A stretch of DNA of 64,000 nt from positions 285,501 to 349,500 of the forward strand of contig LSRY02000002.1 of the NCBI GenBank assembly GCA_001643675.2, in the 5' to 3' direction. The notes beneath the pieces are model-generated. The model did not search any database and was not told where the DNA came from. It saw only the letters and a program-made list of their open reading frames with translations. The translations under genes were made by a program, and so were the position numbers. Source of the DNA: Monocercomonoides exilis. Lineage: Eukaryota; Preaxostyla; Oxymonadida; Polymastigidae. This document shows, in pieces, positions 1-12,000 of this stretch. Within the stretch, counting starts at the first letter, position 1, and each line of letters starts with the position of its first letter.

Positions 1-2
1 TG

Positions 3-410
3 GGCCTGTGGCGTCCGAGGATGATTAAGAATCCAGAGTACAAGGGAGTCTGGAAAGCACCTCTGGTGATGAGTGACGAGTGGAAGAAGGCCAACGAACT
101 TTATGCTTTTAAGATCAAGTATGTGGGCCTTGATGTGTATCATCTACAAGCTGGAACAATCTTTGACAATGTGTTTGTGGGGGATGACTTATTCGAGTGG
201 GAAGAGTGGGTTGAAGAAACATTTACTGGCCTGCAGGACAAAGAAAAGAAAGCCTATGAAATTATTGAAAGAGACACATATTTGGAATCTCATCCTAATC
301 TGAGATATAAGCTTAAAAGAAAGGAAATTGATTTAATTAAACAAAAGAAAGAAGAACCAAAAGAAGAGCCAAAAGGTGAAGAAGAGCTTCCTGATGTTGA
401 TGAGTTATAA
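3..410 (+). CDS. Calreticulin-like ER chaperone, C-terminal part (5' end outside window)
   Basis: The open frame enters from the window edge at base 3 and ends at a TAA. It encodes the end of the P-domain/globular junction typical of calreticulin and calnexin: a GLW motif followed by IKNPEYKGVWKAP, which matches the family motif NPxYKGxW. After it comes a conserved stretch with IFDNVFVGDD and an acidic/Lys tail. The last residues are PDVDEL, a variant of the KDEL ER-retrieval signal, and no membrane helix precedes them, so calreticulin fits better than calnexin. In the family this is a Ca2+-binding lectin chaperone that folds monoglucosylated glycoproteins in the ER lumen. An in-frame ATG at 21 is internal to the domain and is not the start. 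Confidence 0.9.
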   Translation, partial: GLWRPRMIKNPEYKGVWKAPLVMSDEWKKANELYAFKIKYVGLDVYHLQAGTIFDNVFVGDDLFEWEEWVEETFTGLQDKEKKAYEIIERDTYLESHPNLRYKLKRKEIDLIKQKKEEPKEEPKGEEELPDVDEL

Positions 411-654
411 ATCCAAAAAAAATAATCCAGTGATTAAATGTCAGATCTATCAATTTTTGTTATGATTGTTTAAATCAATTGTGTTGAATCATTCTATTTT
501 TGCGTAATTCTTCTTTTTCTCAAGAATTTCACTTCCAAACTTGAATTCTTTCTTTCAATTTCACAATTATCTAATATATAATATTTGTCGTAATTCTATT
601 AAGCATATTGATTGCTCGAATCGCAATATTTTAAAGTAACCTTAATAAATAAAA

Positions 655-1918
655 ATGAATAGAAAAACTGGAGTTACAAGGCCAAAGAAGTATGTAAACT
701 AAATTAAATAAAATTAATATGAAATATTATCTATTTTTTAACTTGTAATTTTATTTTGCTTGTTCAAAACGTACAATTGCCCAGGGCATCACTTTCTCTT
801 GAAGAAGAAACAAAGCTGATGGAAGATAAGTTAAATGCACTACGATTGGTGATGGAGGAAGAGCGCAAAAAACGAGAAGAAAAAAGAAGGTGCAAGTTGA
901 TTAATTTTTTGAGTTATTCCGTGTATTTTTTGACCTTTAATAATATTCTTGAAAAATAGAGAAGGGGGAGGCTTCTGGGGTGCTGGTCAGAGGGGCCCAC
1001 TTCGCTCTCATCTTTCAAAGTCTGGGTTGCGTGGTCCATCTCCTGCTTCGTCTTCAAGACCAAAAAGATCTTCATCTGCTGGAACTAATCAAAGCTCAAC
1101 AAGTTCCTTAACTTCTCAGAGTACCAAAGACAGTGCCAAACATTTTTCATCTTCTACAGAATCTTCTTTTGAGAGTTCATCTTCTTCGGAAACTGTTTCA
1201 AAAAGAGATTCTTCAACATCTGATGATCAAGAACAGGAAGGAAAAGTCATGTATGCTCGTCCAAGAACAGACATGTGGATAAGTCCATTCGCAGGTTTGC
1301 TTTACACATGTTATGTGTTGATTTATTTCATTTTATTTTTTTCATTTTTTTCATTTCATTTTTTATAATAATTTTATTTATGAATTGAATATTTTTGCAA
1401 ACCTAAAATTAAAAGTGCCTAATCAGAAGGAAGAGCCAACAAAATGTGACTCTGGAAGCGGGGTGTGTAATTTTTTTTTCAAACTGTATTTCCTTTTTGA
1501 TTATACTTTTCTGACTTGGTATTCACAGCCTGATATTCCTTATTCAGAAGGCCAAGATTCATTCACTTCACCAGACACTCAATCGATGGAAAAAGAACGC
1601 AAAGAAGTTTCCATGTCCACTTCAGATATGCAGACTGAGCCTATTTCGACAAAGATATCTGTTAGGCGTGAGCGGCCTGCTTCTGCTGATCCCTCGACAA
1701 AGCCAAATAATAACAAATTATCAACAATTTCTGAATCTCCAGATTCCCCTCCAGAAAAGAAACATGTCACGCCAAGTCAAAAGGCAGGCGAAAAGGCTAT
1801 AAAATCTGTTGATAGCTTACCACCTCCAAAAATCAGCTTATTTCAAAAAATAAAAGGAGAACAAGCCATTCAATCGCTTGAGAATGAGCTCCAGAGAAAA
1901 GTTCCAATCAAAAAATGA
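655..1918 (+). CDS. Unknown Ser-rich protein with coiled-coil N terminus, five exons
   Basis: Proposed exons are 655-689, 785-889, 960-1294, 1416-1462 and 1529-1918, giving 303 residues. All junctions keep frame with donors GTATGT, GTGCAA, GTTTGC and GTGTGT and AG acceptors. The N terminus reads MNRKTGVTRPKK and then a charged Glu/Lys/Arg-rich helix of about 35 residues that could form a coiled coil. A Gly-rich patch with FWGAGQRGPLRSH follows. The rest is low-complexity Ser/Thr/Pro sequence with no signal peptide or membrane segment. I do not recognise a family. The third intron (acceptor at 1415) is the least certain, because another pairing (donor 1251, acceptor 1426) also keeps frame. Confidence 0.6.
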
Positions 1919-2079
1919 TATCAATTAAATAACGGTTAATTTTAAAAAAATATATATTTTTTTTCAATTTATTTGAATTTTGATTTATTGATTTTTGTAT
2001 GTGATTAATCTTCTTTAAAAAACAACTAACAATTATTATGGTAGCAAGAATTTTGTTCAGATAAATAAATCAGTTAAAA

Positions 2080-4293
2080 ATGAAGAACAAATCGTTTTCA
2101 CAATTTTTATTTTCATTGCTTTTTTGTTTGTTATTTATTGTGCATCCAATGGAAAACGAAGAGAAAACTCCTGCGGATTACATAAATCCACTCATGGGAA
2201 CTGTTTCACAACTTCTTGTACCAGCTTATCCAACTATACATCTGCCAAACGGAATGGTTCGATTAATTCCTGACAGGGAAAATTATCTTCAAGAAAAAAT
2301 GAACGGTTTTCCTCGTTTTCTCACTTCGCATCGTGGTTCTTATGCTTTTTCTGTGGGTTGCTCACAGCATCGGTTATCAAACTCACAAAACTCTTACTCA
2401 TATACATATGATGAAGAAATCATCCGTCCTTATCTTTACTCTGCATATCTTGAGGAAGAAGAGGTTGATTTGCGAATTGCTCCATGTTATCAGTCAATGA
2501 TTTACGAGATGAAATTCCTTGGAAGACACAAAAAGATTGTGGTTTTTAGTGGAAGTTCTGTTTCATCTCATGGTAGCACGACTTTTTCGGTTACAGAGCA
2601 TGTTGCGACTTCTCTTTATCTTTATGGAGAAGTCAATCCAAAGCCAATGGAAATGAAAGCTAGTGGATCATTAGCTGTCATGACTTTCGATGAAAGCGTC
2701 AATGTTGTTGTTGTGCGTTGCGGGGTATCTCTTATCAGCGTTGATCAAGCAAAAAAGAATTTAGAAAGGGAAATCAAAACATTTGACCTAGACACAGTTG
2801 CGGCATTTGGAAAGGGAGAATGGAACAAAGCATTGGGGAAAGTGAGCGTAGTTGGGGGAACTGAGCAAGACAAAGCTGTTCTTTATTCGTCTATGTATCG
2901 AACGTATGAACGTATGGTGTGCATTTCTGAAGACGGCAAGTATTATTCTGGATTTGATCGCAAAGTGCACAACGATGATGGTGTTAAGTTCTACACAGAC
3001 GATTGGATTTGGGACACATTTCGTGCGACTCATCCGCTGCGTGTGCTGATTGAAAGCAAAAAGGAAGTTGAAATGCTGAACTCTTATTTACGGATGGCCC
3101 AGCAATCCAGCGATGGATTTCTGCCCACGTTTCCTGAAGTGAACGGCGACTCTCACAGAATGAATGGGAAGCACTGCATCGCAACCATCTGGGATGCTTA
3201 TTGCAAGGGCCTTCGCGGATTCGATCTAAACGAAGGGTTTTCAGCCTCGAAGAGAACACAAATGGAGGCAACGCTCATTCCGTGGACGAGGCAAAGGGCA
3301 ACCACCCTCGACGCATTCTTCAAAGAAACAGGCTTCTATCCAGGGCTTCGCAATGGAGAGAGAGAAACATGCTGGGCTGTTGGTGGCGAGCTGCGGCAGT
3401 GCGTTGCTGTAACACAAGCAGCATCATACGACGATTGGTGTGTTGCTCAGATGGCGAAGGAGCTTGGGCCATCACACGAAGATGACTATCACTTCTTTCT
3501 GCGCCGTGCCTTCAACTACAGGACGCTGTTCAAGCCAGACACGTGCTTCTTCCACCCGCGTGATAAAGAAGGAAGGTGGATCATGCCATTTGATTACCGC
3601 ATGTCTGGCGGGCGTGGTGGGCGAATGTATTACGACGAGAACAACGGATGGACATACCGTTGGGATGTGCAGCATGCTCCTGCAGATCTGGTGTCATTGA
3701 TGGGAGGGAACACATACTTCGCAGCCGCTATGGACTCCATGTTTAAGGAGCCAATAGGAACATCCAGATCAGAATTCTGGAGACAATGGCCAGATCAGAC
3801 AGCAAATGTGGGGCAGTTCACAATGGCAAATGAGCCGTCTATGCATATACCGTGGTACTATAATCATGCGATGCATCCGTGGAAGTCGCAGAAAGTGGTT
3901 CATTACATTCTGAAGGAATGGTTCAGAAGCGATATTTTGGGTATTCCTGGAGATGAAGATGGGGGAGGGTTGTGCGCTTATGCAGTGTTTTCTTCAATTG
4001 GGTTTTATCCTTTCACTCCTGGTATTCCTGCATATCTGATTGGTTCTCCTTTGTTTGATGAAGTTCAGGTGAAAATGGAAAATGGAAAAGTATTCACCAT
4101 CAAAGCACAAAATGCTTCTTTCTATAACAAATACATTCAAAGTGCAACTCTTAATGGTAAGGAGTACAACAAGTGCTGGATTTCACATGAAGATGTTACA
4201 AATGGCTCCACTCTTGTTTTAACAATGGGCGAAAAACCAAATAAAAATTGGGGTATTGAAGAAGCTCCACCTTCTTCGGAGCAGCTTTCTTAA
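2080..4293 (+). CDS. Secreted GH92 family alpha-mannosidase
   Basis: This intronless gene encodes 737 residues, close to the usual GH92 length. Residues 1-25 or so are a hydrophobic signal peptide, followed by the family opening DYINPLMGT and LPNGMVRLIPD. Family landmarks appear in order: DDWIWDTFRATHPL near 308, YRWDVQHAPADL near 527, NEPSMHIPWYYNHAMHPW with a candidate catalytic Glu at 585, and GDEDGGGLCAYAVFSSIGFYP from 624. The Asp residues 625 and 627 sit where GH92 enzymes hold general-base and Ca2+ site residues. GH92 enzymes are Ca2+-dependent exo-alpha-mannosidases that trim N-glycans or yeast mannan. A secreted or lysosomal enzyme processing mannose-rich glycans in the gut is a reasonable inference. 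The lack of introns among intron-bearing neighbours and the mostly bacterial distribution of GH92 suggest an acquired gene. Confidence 0.9.
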   Translation: MKNKSFSQFLFSLLFCLLFIVHPMENEEKTPADYINPLMGTVSQLLVPAYPTIHLPNGMVRLIPDRENYLQEKMNGFPRFLTSHRGSYAFSVGCSQHRLSNSQNSYSYTYDEEIIRPYLYSAYLEEEEVDLRIAPCYQSMIYEMKFLGRHKKIVVFSGSSVSSHGSTTFSVTEHVATSLYLYGEVNPKPMEMKASGSLAVMTFDESVNVVVVRCGVSLISVDQAKKNLEREIKTFDLDTVAAFGKGEWNKALGKVSVVGGTEQDKAVLYSSMYRTYERMVCISEDGKYYSGFDRKVHNDDGVKFYTDDWIWDTFRATHPLRVLIESKKEVEMLNSYLRMAQQSSDGFLPTFPEVNGDSHRMNGKHCIATIWDAYCKGLRGFDLNEGFSASKRTQMEATLIPWTRQRATTLDAFFKETGFYPGLRNGERETCWAVGGELRQCVAVTQAASYDDWCVAQMAKELGPSHEDDYHFFLRRAFNYRTLFKPDTCFFHPRDKEGRWIMPFDYRMSGGRGGRMYYDENNGWTYRWDVQHAPADLVSLMGGNTYFAAAMDSMFKEPIGTSRSEFWRQWPDQTANVGQFTMANEPSMHIPWYYNHAMHPWKSQKVVHYILKEWFRSDILGIPGDEDGGGLCAYAVFSSIGFYPFTPGIPAYLIGSPLFDEVQVKMENGKVFTIKAQNASFYNKYIQSATLNGKEYNKCWISHEDVTNGSTLVLTMGEKPNKNWGIEEAPPSSEQLS

Positions 4294-4494
4294 AAATTTC
4301 AGAAAATATATACAGTATTTTTGAAGCTTTTTATTTTTTTTCATTTCTCAATATTTTTGTCAGATTTGTTTTTTCATATAAAAATTTAAATAAACGTGTT
4401 TTAATAGAAATGAATTGCCCGTTTTTTACCTTATTGGTGATTTGGATAGGGAAATGGATGATTTGAGTAAAATTGTCAAACAAAGTTGGCAAAT

Positions 4495-5134
4495 TTATGA
4501 TGAGAGGCTTGTAATATCAGAATCTCCTTGGTCAATGCAGCACAATGTTCCGACGCGGAAGTATTTACCGCATGCAGTTCCCAATGTAACATTGGCTATA
4601 AAAATGAATTGAAGTATTTTTTAAAACAAACAAACAAACAAACAAACAAAAAAAAGAAAAAAAAAAACATAAATACAATTGCCAGAATTTTGCTAAGCAA
4701 AAACAAACTTCCATTATAATGATGAACTGAGATGCGGGCAAGCATTGCATAATATTCAATCTCAGCTTTGCGCAGAGGTGGGATGTTGCTGCTGATCAGA
4801 ACAACTTTTGCTGTAATAAATAAAATCGATCAAGGTTCAGTTGTTGAATATTTTATAAAATAAGTTTTATTATACAAATAAAGTTATCATAAAAAGTTAA
4901 AATAAGTTCCAAATAATGATTTCCGATCATGCCTTTTCCCTTTCTGATTGTATCAAGAGTTTGTTTATATCCAAGAACATATTTTCCACTCTTAATCATA
5001 AGAGCAATTTTTGAGTTGATACCCTCCTGTTGACGTTTCTAAAATACGTAGCAGCAAGCAAAAAGATTTCCAAAGTCATTAAAAAGGAATAATAACCGTA
5101 TTGAAATACAAACTGTTTTAACGACTTGCGACAT
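4495..5134 (-). CDS. RPL30: 60S ribosomal protein eL30, four exons
   Basis: Reading the minus strand, exons 5114-5134, 5038-4933, 4810-4709 and 4595-4495 join in frame to exactly 109 residues, the normal eL30 length. Recognisable eL30 blocks are [39 protein letters not shown] and [14 protein letters not shown], with a C terminus near IDQGDSDI. eL30 is a small RNA-binding protein of the large ribosomal subunit. Intron 1 starts GTTTGT and intron 3 starts GTTTGC. Intron 2 must start at GCATGA (4932 downwards), an apparent GC-AG intron, because only that junction restores the KGKAKVVLIS motif. Intron 3 holds an AAAC microsatellite. A plus-strand open frame over exon 4 (4415-4612) is an antisense shadow. 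Confidence 0.92.
4623..4651. repeat. (AAAC)n microsatellite
   Basis: Six to seven tandem AAAC units followed by an A-rich run, inside intron 3 of the eL30 gene. No function is implied. Confidence 0.85.
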
Positions 5135-6066
5135 GATAAACTAATGCATATAACAAATAGAAGTACAATATTTACGTGTTGTTAACGCTCTTGTTAAAAG
5201 AATGAAAGAAAGCACACTTGATAATCCTGATCAGTTATGGGAACACCCATATATTAAAATTGAGTTAATATCTTCTTTTTATCAGAAATTACATACATTA
5301 TTAATTTGTTTTGAACATAATTTACTAATGTATATTTAATATCCGTTTTTCAAATTGTTTAATTTTATGCCTTTGCACAAAAATTAATATTTTTAACGAT
5401 GATGTTGATGTGAAAGAAAGCAAAATTGAAACTAATTTGCACTTGAAAAAATAGTGAAACATGAAAATACAAAAAATAAATTGTCAAACAATTCATAGTG
5501 ATAGCTGTGTCAAAGTGCTTTCAAATAAATGTTGAAATTCATAATTTTGATGCTCGCATTCAGCTCAATAAACCACAATAACTTCAAAAAATGAATACAG
5601 AAGATGGAAAAGTGCAAGAATATGCACAAACACAGAAACAGGGAGAGATTATTTTGCTCCAACAAACATGAAAGAAAAACTTGAATGGATGAGCAATGTT
5701 AAAATAATCCAGAACAAATGAAACAAAAAAAATAATAACAACATCAAATGAAACTTCTCAGAAAAAAGGAATGGCTTTATTAGAACAAATCAATCAATAC
5801 TCCGAAACGAAAAATCGAAAAAAGAAAGAGCAAAAATTTGCAAAAAACATAAAGCTCTTTTGAAAAATGATGTTCAAAAAGAATAACAAGAAGAAAGAGA
5901 AGAAGAAGACGACGAAAGGAAATCTATTCATTTTCACAATCTTTTTTATTTTGAGCAAATCGGTTGGAAGATTCTTGGCTTTATTTTTGGTTTTCTTGTG
6001 ATTTTGTGCTCTTGACTTTTTTCCAATAGAAATCACAACAAATAAACAGATGCTCTGCTGCCACTC
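5135..6066. other. AT-rich intergenic stretch with coding-like fragments
   Basis: This 0.9 kb lies between the eL30 start and the 3' end of the giant surface-protein gene. I see no complete gene. Two plus-strand fragments look coding-like. One, near 5155-5330, includes LWEHPYIKIELISSFYQ. The other, near 5601-5720, includes GRDYFAPTNMKEKLEWMSN, which resembles the last strand and helix of a PH domain. I could not link them by convincing splice sites, so they may be a remnant gene or chance. Confidence 0.35.
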
Positions 6067-9000
6067 TCAACTCTCTGCCATCTCCATTAGCAACTGAATC
6101 ACCTCAGCCAACGAGGGTCTTTCATTTGGCTCATCTGCCCACATCCTCTCCATCAGCTCAACCATTTCTTCTCCTTCGATTCCTTCTGTCAGCGGTCGCA
6201 CCCCATCCCTCATCATCTCCTGTGCTTCTTCTGCACCACACTCGCTCAACGGCACTTCTCCTGTTGTCATCTCATGCAGAATCAGCCCAAGTGAAAACAC
6301 AACTGCCTGCTCAATCCCATCCTCTTCCTCTTCGTTCCTTTCATTCCCCAGCTCTGGTGCCTGCCATCGCTTCATTTCCTCTTTCTGCCTCTCATCCTCC
6401 AATTCCTCTCCCAAGACAAATACTTCATTTCCATTTCCATTTCCTTCCTCAACAAAGATTGAATACGGGCACAATTGCTTCCCCATCATTTCCACCCTTT
6501 CGTCTCCCGCTGAAATCAAATGCTCAAATAGCTCTGCCACTACCAATACCACTTCCCTCCCATCAACAACTTCCATCGCCCTTGTTCCCAGTGTGAAATC
6601 CCCTTCAACAGAATGAATTGTCGAGTACAATGTTTTCAGGTTCTTTTTCTCCTTCTCTCGAAATGGCTTCTTTGCTGATATCACATTGAATGAATGAGAT
6701 TGCGACATCCCAGAAACAGACACATCCTCAGAAAATGGCAATGGCAACTCCAAATCTGGCAGATCATTCTCATTCAACTCTTCGTCAGTCATTGACGGAG
6801 GCTCTGGCAGATCTTCATCGTTATTAATGAGAAGTGGAATTTGGCTCGTCATCCCCACCAGCAAAGTCGATGGCATCTCGCTCATCTCAAAGCTTCCTCC
6901 ATTGTTTTCTCCTCTTTTCCTCTCAATTTTTCCCATCAGAACCATGTTTTCGAAGCTCACTTCCTCAATTTTCTTCTCTGCTTTCTTCAGCCTCTTCCGC
7001 AGAACACACACAACCCCAACAAGTCCCAACACAAATACCACAAAAACAAATGCACATCCAACCAATGCAATTAAACTCCATTCAATCACACTCTTTTTAT
7101 CGGTGCTGCTCCCTTTGTCACTCGCATTTATTTCTCTTTTACTGTCACCTTCGTCTGTTTTGTTGATGTCTTCGTCTGTTGTCGGTGGTTGTGCTTCGTT
7201 GATCACAAATTCATTCGTTTGCGCAATCGAATTGTTGTGCTCATCTCGAAACTGAAGAAGAACAGCAACTTTGCATTCATTTTCCAATTTGCCTTTTGCA
7301 GAGCTGTCAATCAGACATTCCAATGTGTTTTCGTCAATGCTCTTCAGATCTTTCATTGCCAAATCTTCAATCGTTGATATTTCTCCTTCAATCCGATGAA
7401 CCCTCAAAACAGGCGAACAAGGCAGCAAAAGCACACCAATGAATTTCAATTCGATGTCTTTGTTTTCGTTCTCTGATTTTTCAACAGACTTAATCGAAGG
7501 AACAAAGAAAGAAGAGGAAACTTCTGTTATGATTCCTCTGAAAGTGCCATCTTTGTCCAGCACCCAAAATGAGGAGTTGTCCTTCATTCCGTCTCCTCCA
7601 TTCACGCTCTTCACATTCAACGTGCTTCCATCTGAACACAAAATGTTGCGCCGAAGAGAAGGATAGCCTGAAATAGATGGATTGTTGTTCTGAAACATCC
7701 CCATTTCAATCGTTACAGTCGAGTTAGACAGAGAAATGGCTCCTTGAGAGAAGTTCTCAAATGAAGTATCTCTTATATTCACTGTGCTTTCCACAAAGTT
7801 GACTGATGAGCTGTTCCATTCACATACAAAATCAGTTTCTTCGCCAATTTCATCATTTTCATTCACTTTTGAATGAACATCCTGTCTGTTTTTATTTTTC
7901 TTTTCGGAAATCCCACAAAACGAGCTCTTTTCTATTGCAACACTTCCACACGAGGTCAAATCCAAATAGCTTCCTCTTTCGCGCTGCCCGCTGATGTTGC
8001 TAAATACACACGAGTCAATCAGAATGCGGCTGTTCCAACTGGCTGCCTTCACAGCTGATCCTTCCGAATGCTTCAGCTGAACATCCCTCACTTCACACAG
8101 AACCAACTCAAACTGCGTTTCGCCACTTTCATCGGCTGCCTTGTAAAGATTAGAATCAAACTCAAAATTATCCGATTCTTCATTGAAAAGAGAAGAAAGA
8201 GGAGGAGAAGGAGAAGGAGGCAGAAGAGCAAACAAGCTTCCTTCTTCCACAGTCACTTGGCTGATAGAAACTTCTCTCAGCACAAAAGACGCTGCCATTT
8301 CGGCGGCAAATACAGATGAATGTGAAGAAGCAGAAATAAAACTGCTTCTGTCGACTTCCACTTTGCATCCGCTTTCTACAGACAGAATACCACAGCACTC
8401 GAAAATATGCTCAATGTGAATGCCTCCCAGCACAGCCACGCTGCCACCAGACACAGAAATGAGAGAGTTCGCAGATGACTCAAATGAATTGTGAAAAGAA
8501 GAAGAAGAAGAAACCGAATCAGTTGGCGAAATAAAAGAAACAGAGCAGTCTTCTATTCTCAATCCGCTGGCTGTCAGAGACGATGACTCGCACTTGATGA
8601 AATGTGCCGACTGCGAGGCATCGCCCGACACAACAAATAAAGATAGCTCTTTGAAGCTGATACCAAACAACACCACAGCAGCTCCTGAGCAGGCCTCAAT
8701 GAATGAGTGGCCTGCTTCTGGCTCAAATAAAGACAAAGCAAAAGAAGACTGTTCAGATTGCTTTGCTCCAAATGCTGCTGCTGATGGCTGTTGTCTTGAT
8801 GCCTGCAGGCGGATGGCCGAGAACGAAACATTGCTCAAACACAAACAATGACTCTTAACATAAATGACGGTGTTTGCCAACTGCGCTGGCTCTTCTGACG
8901 TGATTGTGCAGTCGCCCAGTGTCAGATTTCCGCTCCTCACCCCAAAGACAGAGCGATGCGCCGAAGCGAAGCTGGGGCCGAAGACGATGTCCATCCCCAA

Positions 9001-12000
9001 AATGCTGCACTCCTCAGACGAAGACACAACACAATCCGCACTTCCATCGGTCTGAGCGATTTCGCAGTTGAACTCAAAAATGGCTGGGATGCCTCCGACT
9101 GTCTGCACTGTCGCTGATGAAATGGCTGTCTCTGCTGAAACAGCTGCCTTCTTCACCACCAGCACATTCTGGTACGGCTCGTTGTTCAGATGCCGCACAG
9201 CCTCGCTGAGTGTCTCACACGGATCTGATCTTTTCCCACAGTCCTTCTCGTTCTTCCCTTTCTCTCCTGACACAAATACCCGCTCTGACTTGTAGAACAC
9301 AATAAATGGCACCAAATCAATTGGCTCCTCGTTTTCTTTATCCATCCCGAAGATAGCATTATTTCTGTCAAAGGCCAACTCGCTGAAGTCCATCACAAAC
9401 AGCGCCTCGTTGATCTGCTCAGCAATCGATCGGCAGACAATGAAAAGATCCTTCCCCACACTCGCTCTGTTCAAAGAAAACCTTGCCAGCCGAAATTTGA
9501 TTGGCAGAGCCTTCGCTTTCTCCGAAGACGGAGCATCTGAATTGTCAGGATCGTCCAGACAATTCAATGCAATTGCGCCTCCTCTGCCTTCACTCGTTGA
9601 GCACGCACATGTCACAAAAGACGACAGATTCGCCAGCACACTGCCTTCATTTGCCCTGCTGTCAGCCAACCCACCTGCCTTCTCCTTCATCCACACACAA
9701 AACGCTCCTCCCAGAAGAGACTCGCTGTTGCAGTCGCTGAATGTCGAGTTGTCCATCGTCAGCTCCACAGACAGCGCGCTCTCATAAGAAATGATCGATG
9801 CCTTCACATTTGTGCTGCGGATGAGATGCCACTGAAGATTCTCCAATCTGATTTCGCTTGCTATCATTTCTTTGTCATTCCCTGATAAACTCGATTCCTC
9901 ATTTCCCTTCTCTTCTGCATCTCCCACAGAAATAAACGATCCATCTGCAAAATTCAGAACATCAACAGAAAATGCGCTTGCCACAAAATGTGCAGCTGGC
10001 GCGGCAAGTCGGATGGCTGATATTGCAAAGGAGAGCTCAGCCATTTTGGACTCTTCAATCGAAAGTGTCCCAGACGAAACATGGAAAAGCACAAACGCAA
10101 TGCCTTCTTCTGCTGTCAGCATCGCAAAGGAGCATTTGTTAAGTGTGGCTGTTCCTGTCTCAGAGAAAAGAAGTTCCTTTTGAGGTGTTTCGAAAGACGA
10201 AGGCAGGCAGAAGTTGATGGAGGTGAATGTGAGCATAAGCTTGTTTGTGAGCACAGCCTCAGAAGGCTCAGAAAGAGATTGAATAGCTTTTCCTAGATTG
10301 ACTGTGCATTCATCTGACGAAGGCTCATCAGAAGAAGAAGAATAACCAGGAGAAGAAGGAACAGATGGGCTTATTGAGCTGTTTGAAAGATCCCACTCGT
10401 CTGAAATGGCAGCACTTGTGTTGATTTTGATTTCTCTGAATTGAATTCCTTCTCTGAAATGCCTCATCCCTTCCCAAAACGACAGACAAGGCTCCTTTTC
10501 TGACCCGCACCCATGGATGTCTCTTCCACTCGACGACACAACAACAGAAGTGTCTGTGTGCTCAAACAGCAGCTTGTCCAAAGATATGCCTTCTGTAAAG
10601 TTCACTTCGTCTGCCCCAAAGAAAGCTGTTGTGTTCTTCCATTCAGTCCAATCAAACATCAACCTTTCAATGACAACAGAGGCATTCAAATCGGAGCTCA
10701 ATATGAACACGTTTCTGCCAACAAATGCTTCATTCTCAGAGAACACCAAATCAGACAAAGAAAATCCGTCGATCGAGTTGCAGCAGCTCAAATACAAAAA
10801 CCCTCCTTTTCCTTCAAAAGTCGAGCAAGTGCAATGACTAACAGAACCTAACTGCTCAGAATTTTCTCCCTTCACACAGAAGCTTCCTTCTGTTCCAAGT
10901 TCAATTTTCATTCCTCCACCTTCCTCACTCAACGCAGATGTCAAATCATCCAAAGAGCAGTTCACAATCGACAGATGCGTCTCAAGCTGAACAGACCCAA
11001 ACGAAGGCTGCTCGTCATACTCGCTCACATGGAGAGATTTGAATTCACAGTTCTTGAAGCTTATTTCAGATGGCTGAGATTCTTGATTGGTTGAAGAGGA
11101 ATAATCATTTTTTGCTTCTGGCGTTGAAGGAATCAGACTGAAAAGTGAGCAAGTTGAAAATGATAAATGTGTAAAGCTAACTCCCTCGAATGAAGCTTGG
11201 GCTGTTTGTGAAATCACAAAAGGCGTAACAGAAAATGAGGCACAATCAGCATGGCATTGAGAAAGCTGCACAACTCCTCCAAAAACGCTGATCAAATGCA
11301 CACAACTCGCTCTATCTTGCGATTCTGAAGAAGTGAGAATGAAAGAGCACGATGAAAATTGGATGTTTCCTGTTTCTGTCAAGGAGGAAAACAACGAAGC
11401 ACCTTCGGGTGTCTCAATAGCAAAAACAGATGGAATATAAAAATCGATCAAAGAAAACGAAAGAGCGGCTGTGGATGAAACAACGCTCCCAAATGCAAAC
11501 TGAACATTGGTGCTGATGTTAATCCCGCAGTTTTCACTGCCAAATGACACAACATTGACTGAGTTGAGTGAAATGTCATTTTCGATTGAGCCATTCGATT
11601 TCACAGTGATCACTCGAAGTGGCACATCTGCACTGCTCTCTGCAAGTCGTTTGACTGAATAGTCAAGCGATTGGCACGGAACATATCTGCTCCCACAAAA
11701 CACCTCGTTCTGCCCTGCTGGCGCCTCAACCAGAACAGATGCACTCACAAAGCCTTCCACAAAAATCATCAGATCAACCGCCTCGTTGAAATACCTCCTG
11801 TCAAACCCAACCAGTGCATTCGTTTTGTCCTCAAATTGCATCGCAAATGCAAACAACTCAGAATTCACACCATTTCTCAAGTCATTCGCCACAATAAACA
11901 TGTCTCTTCCCTGGTGTGCCTTGTTTCCTCCAACACTTATCTCTGCAAATGAATATCTGTCATCGTTGTCTGTTGCACATGTCAAATAGATTCCTCCTCC

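Noticed and set aside
4415-4612. A 65-codon plus-strand frame
   Set aside because: It is antisense to exon 4 of the eL30 gene, which matches the ribosomal protein in frame with proper splice sites.
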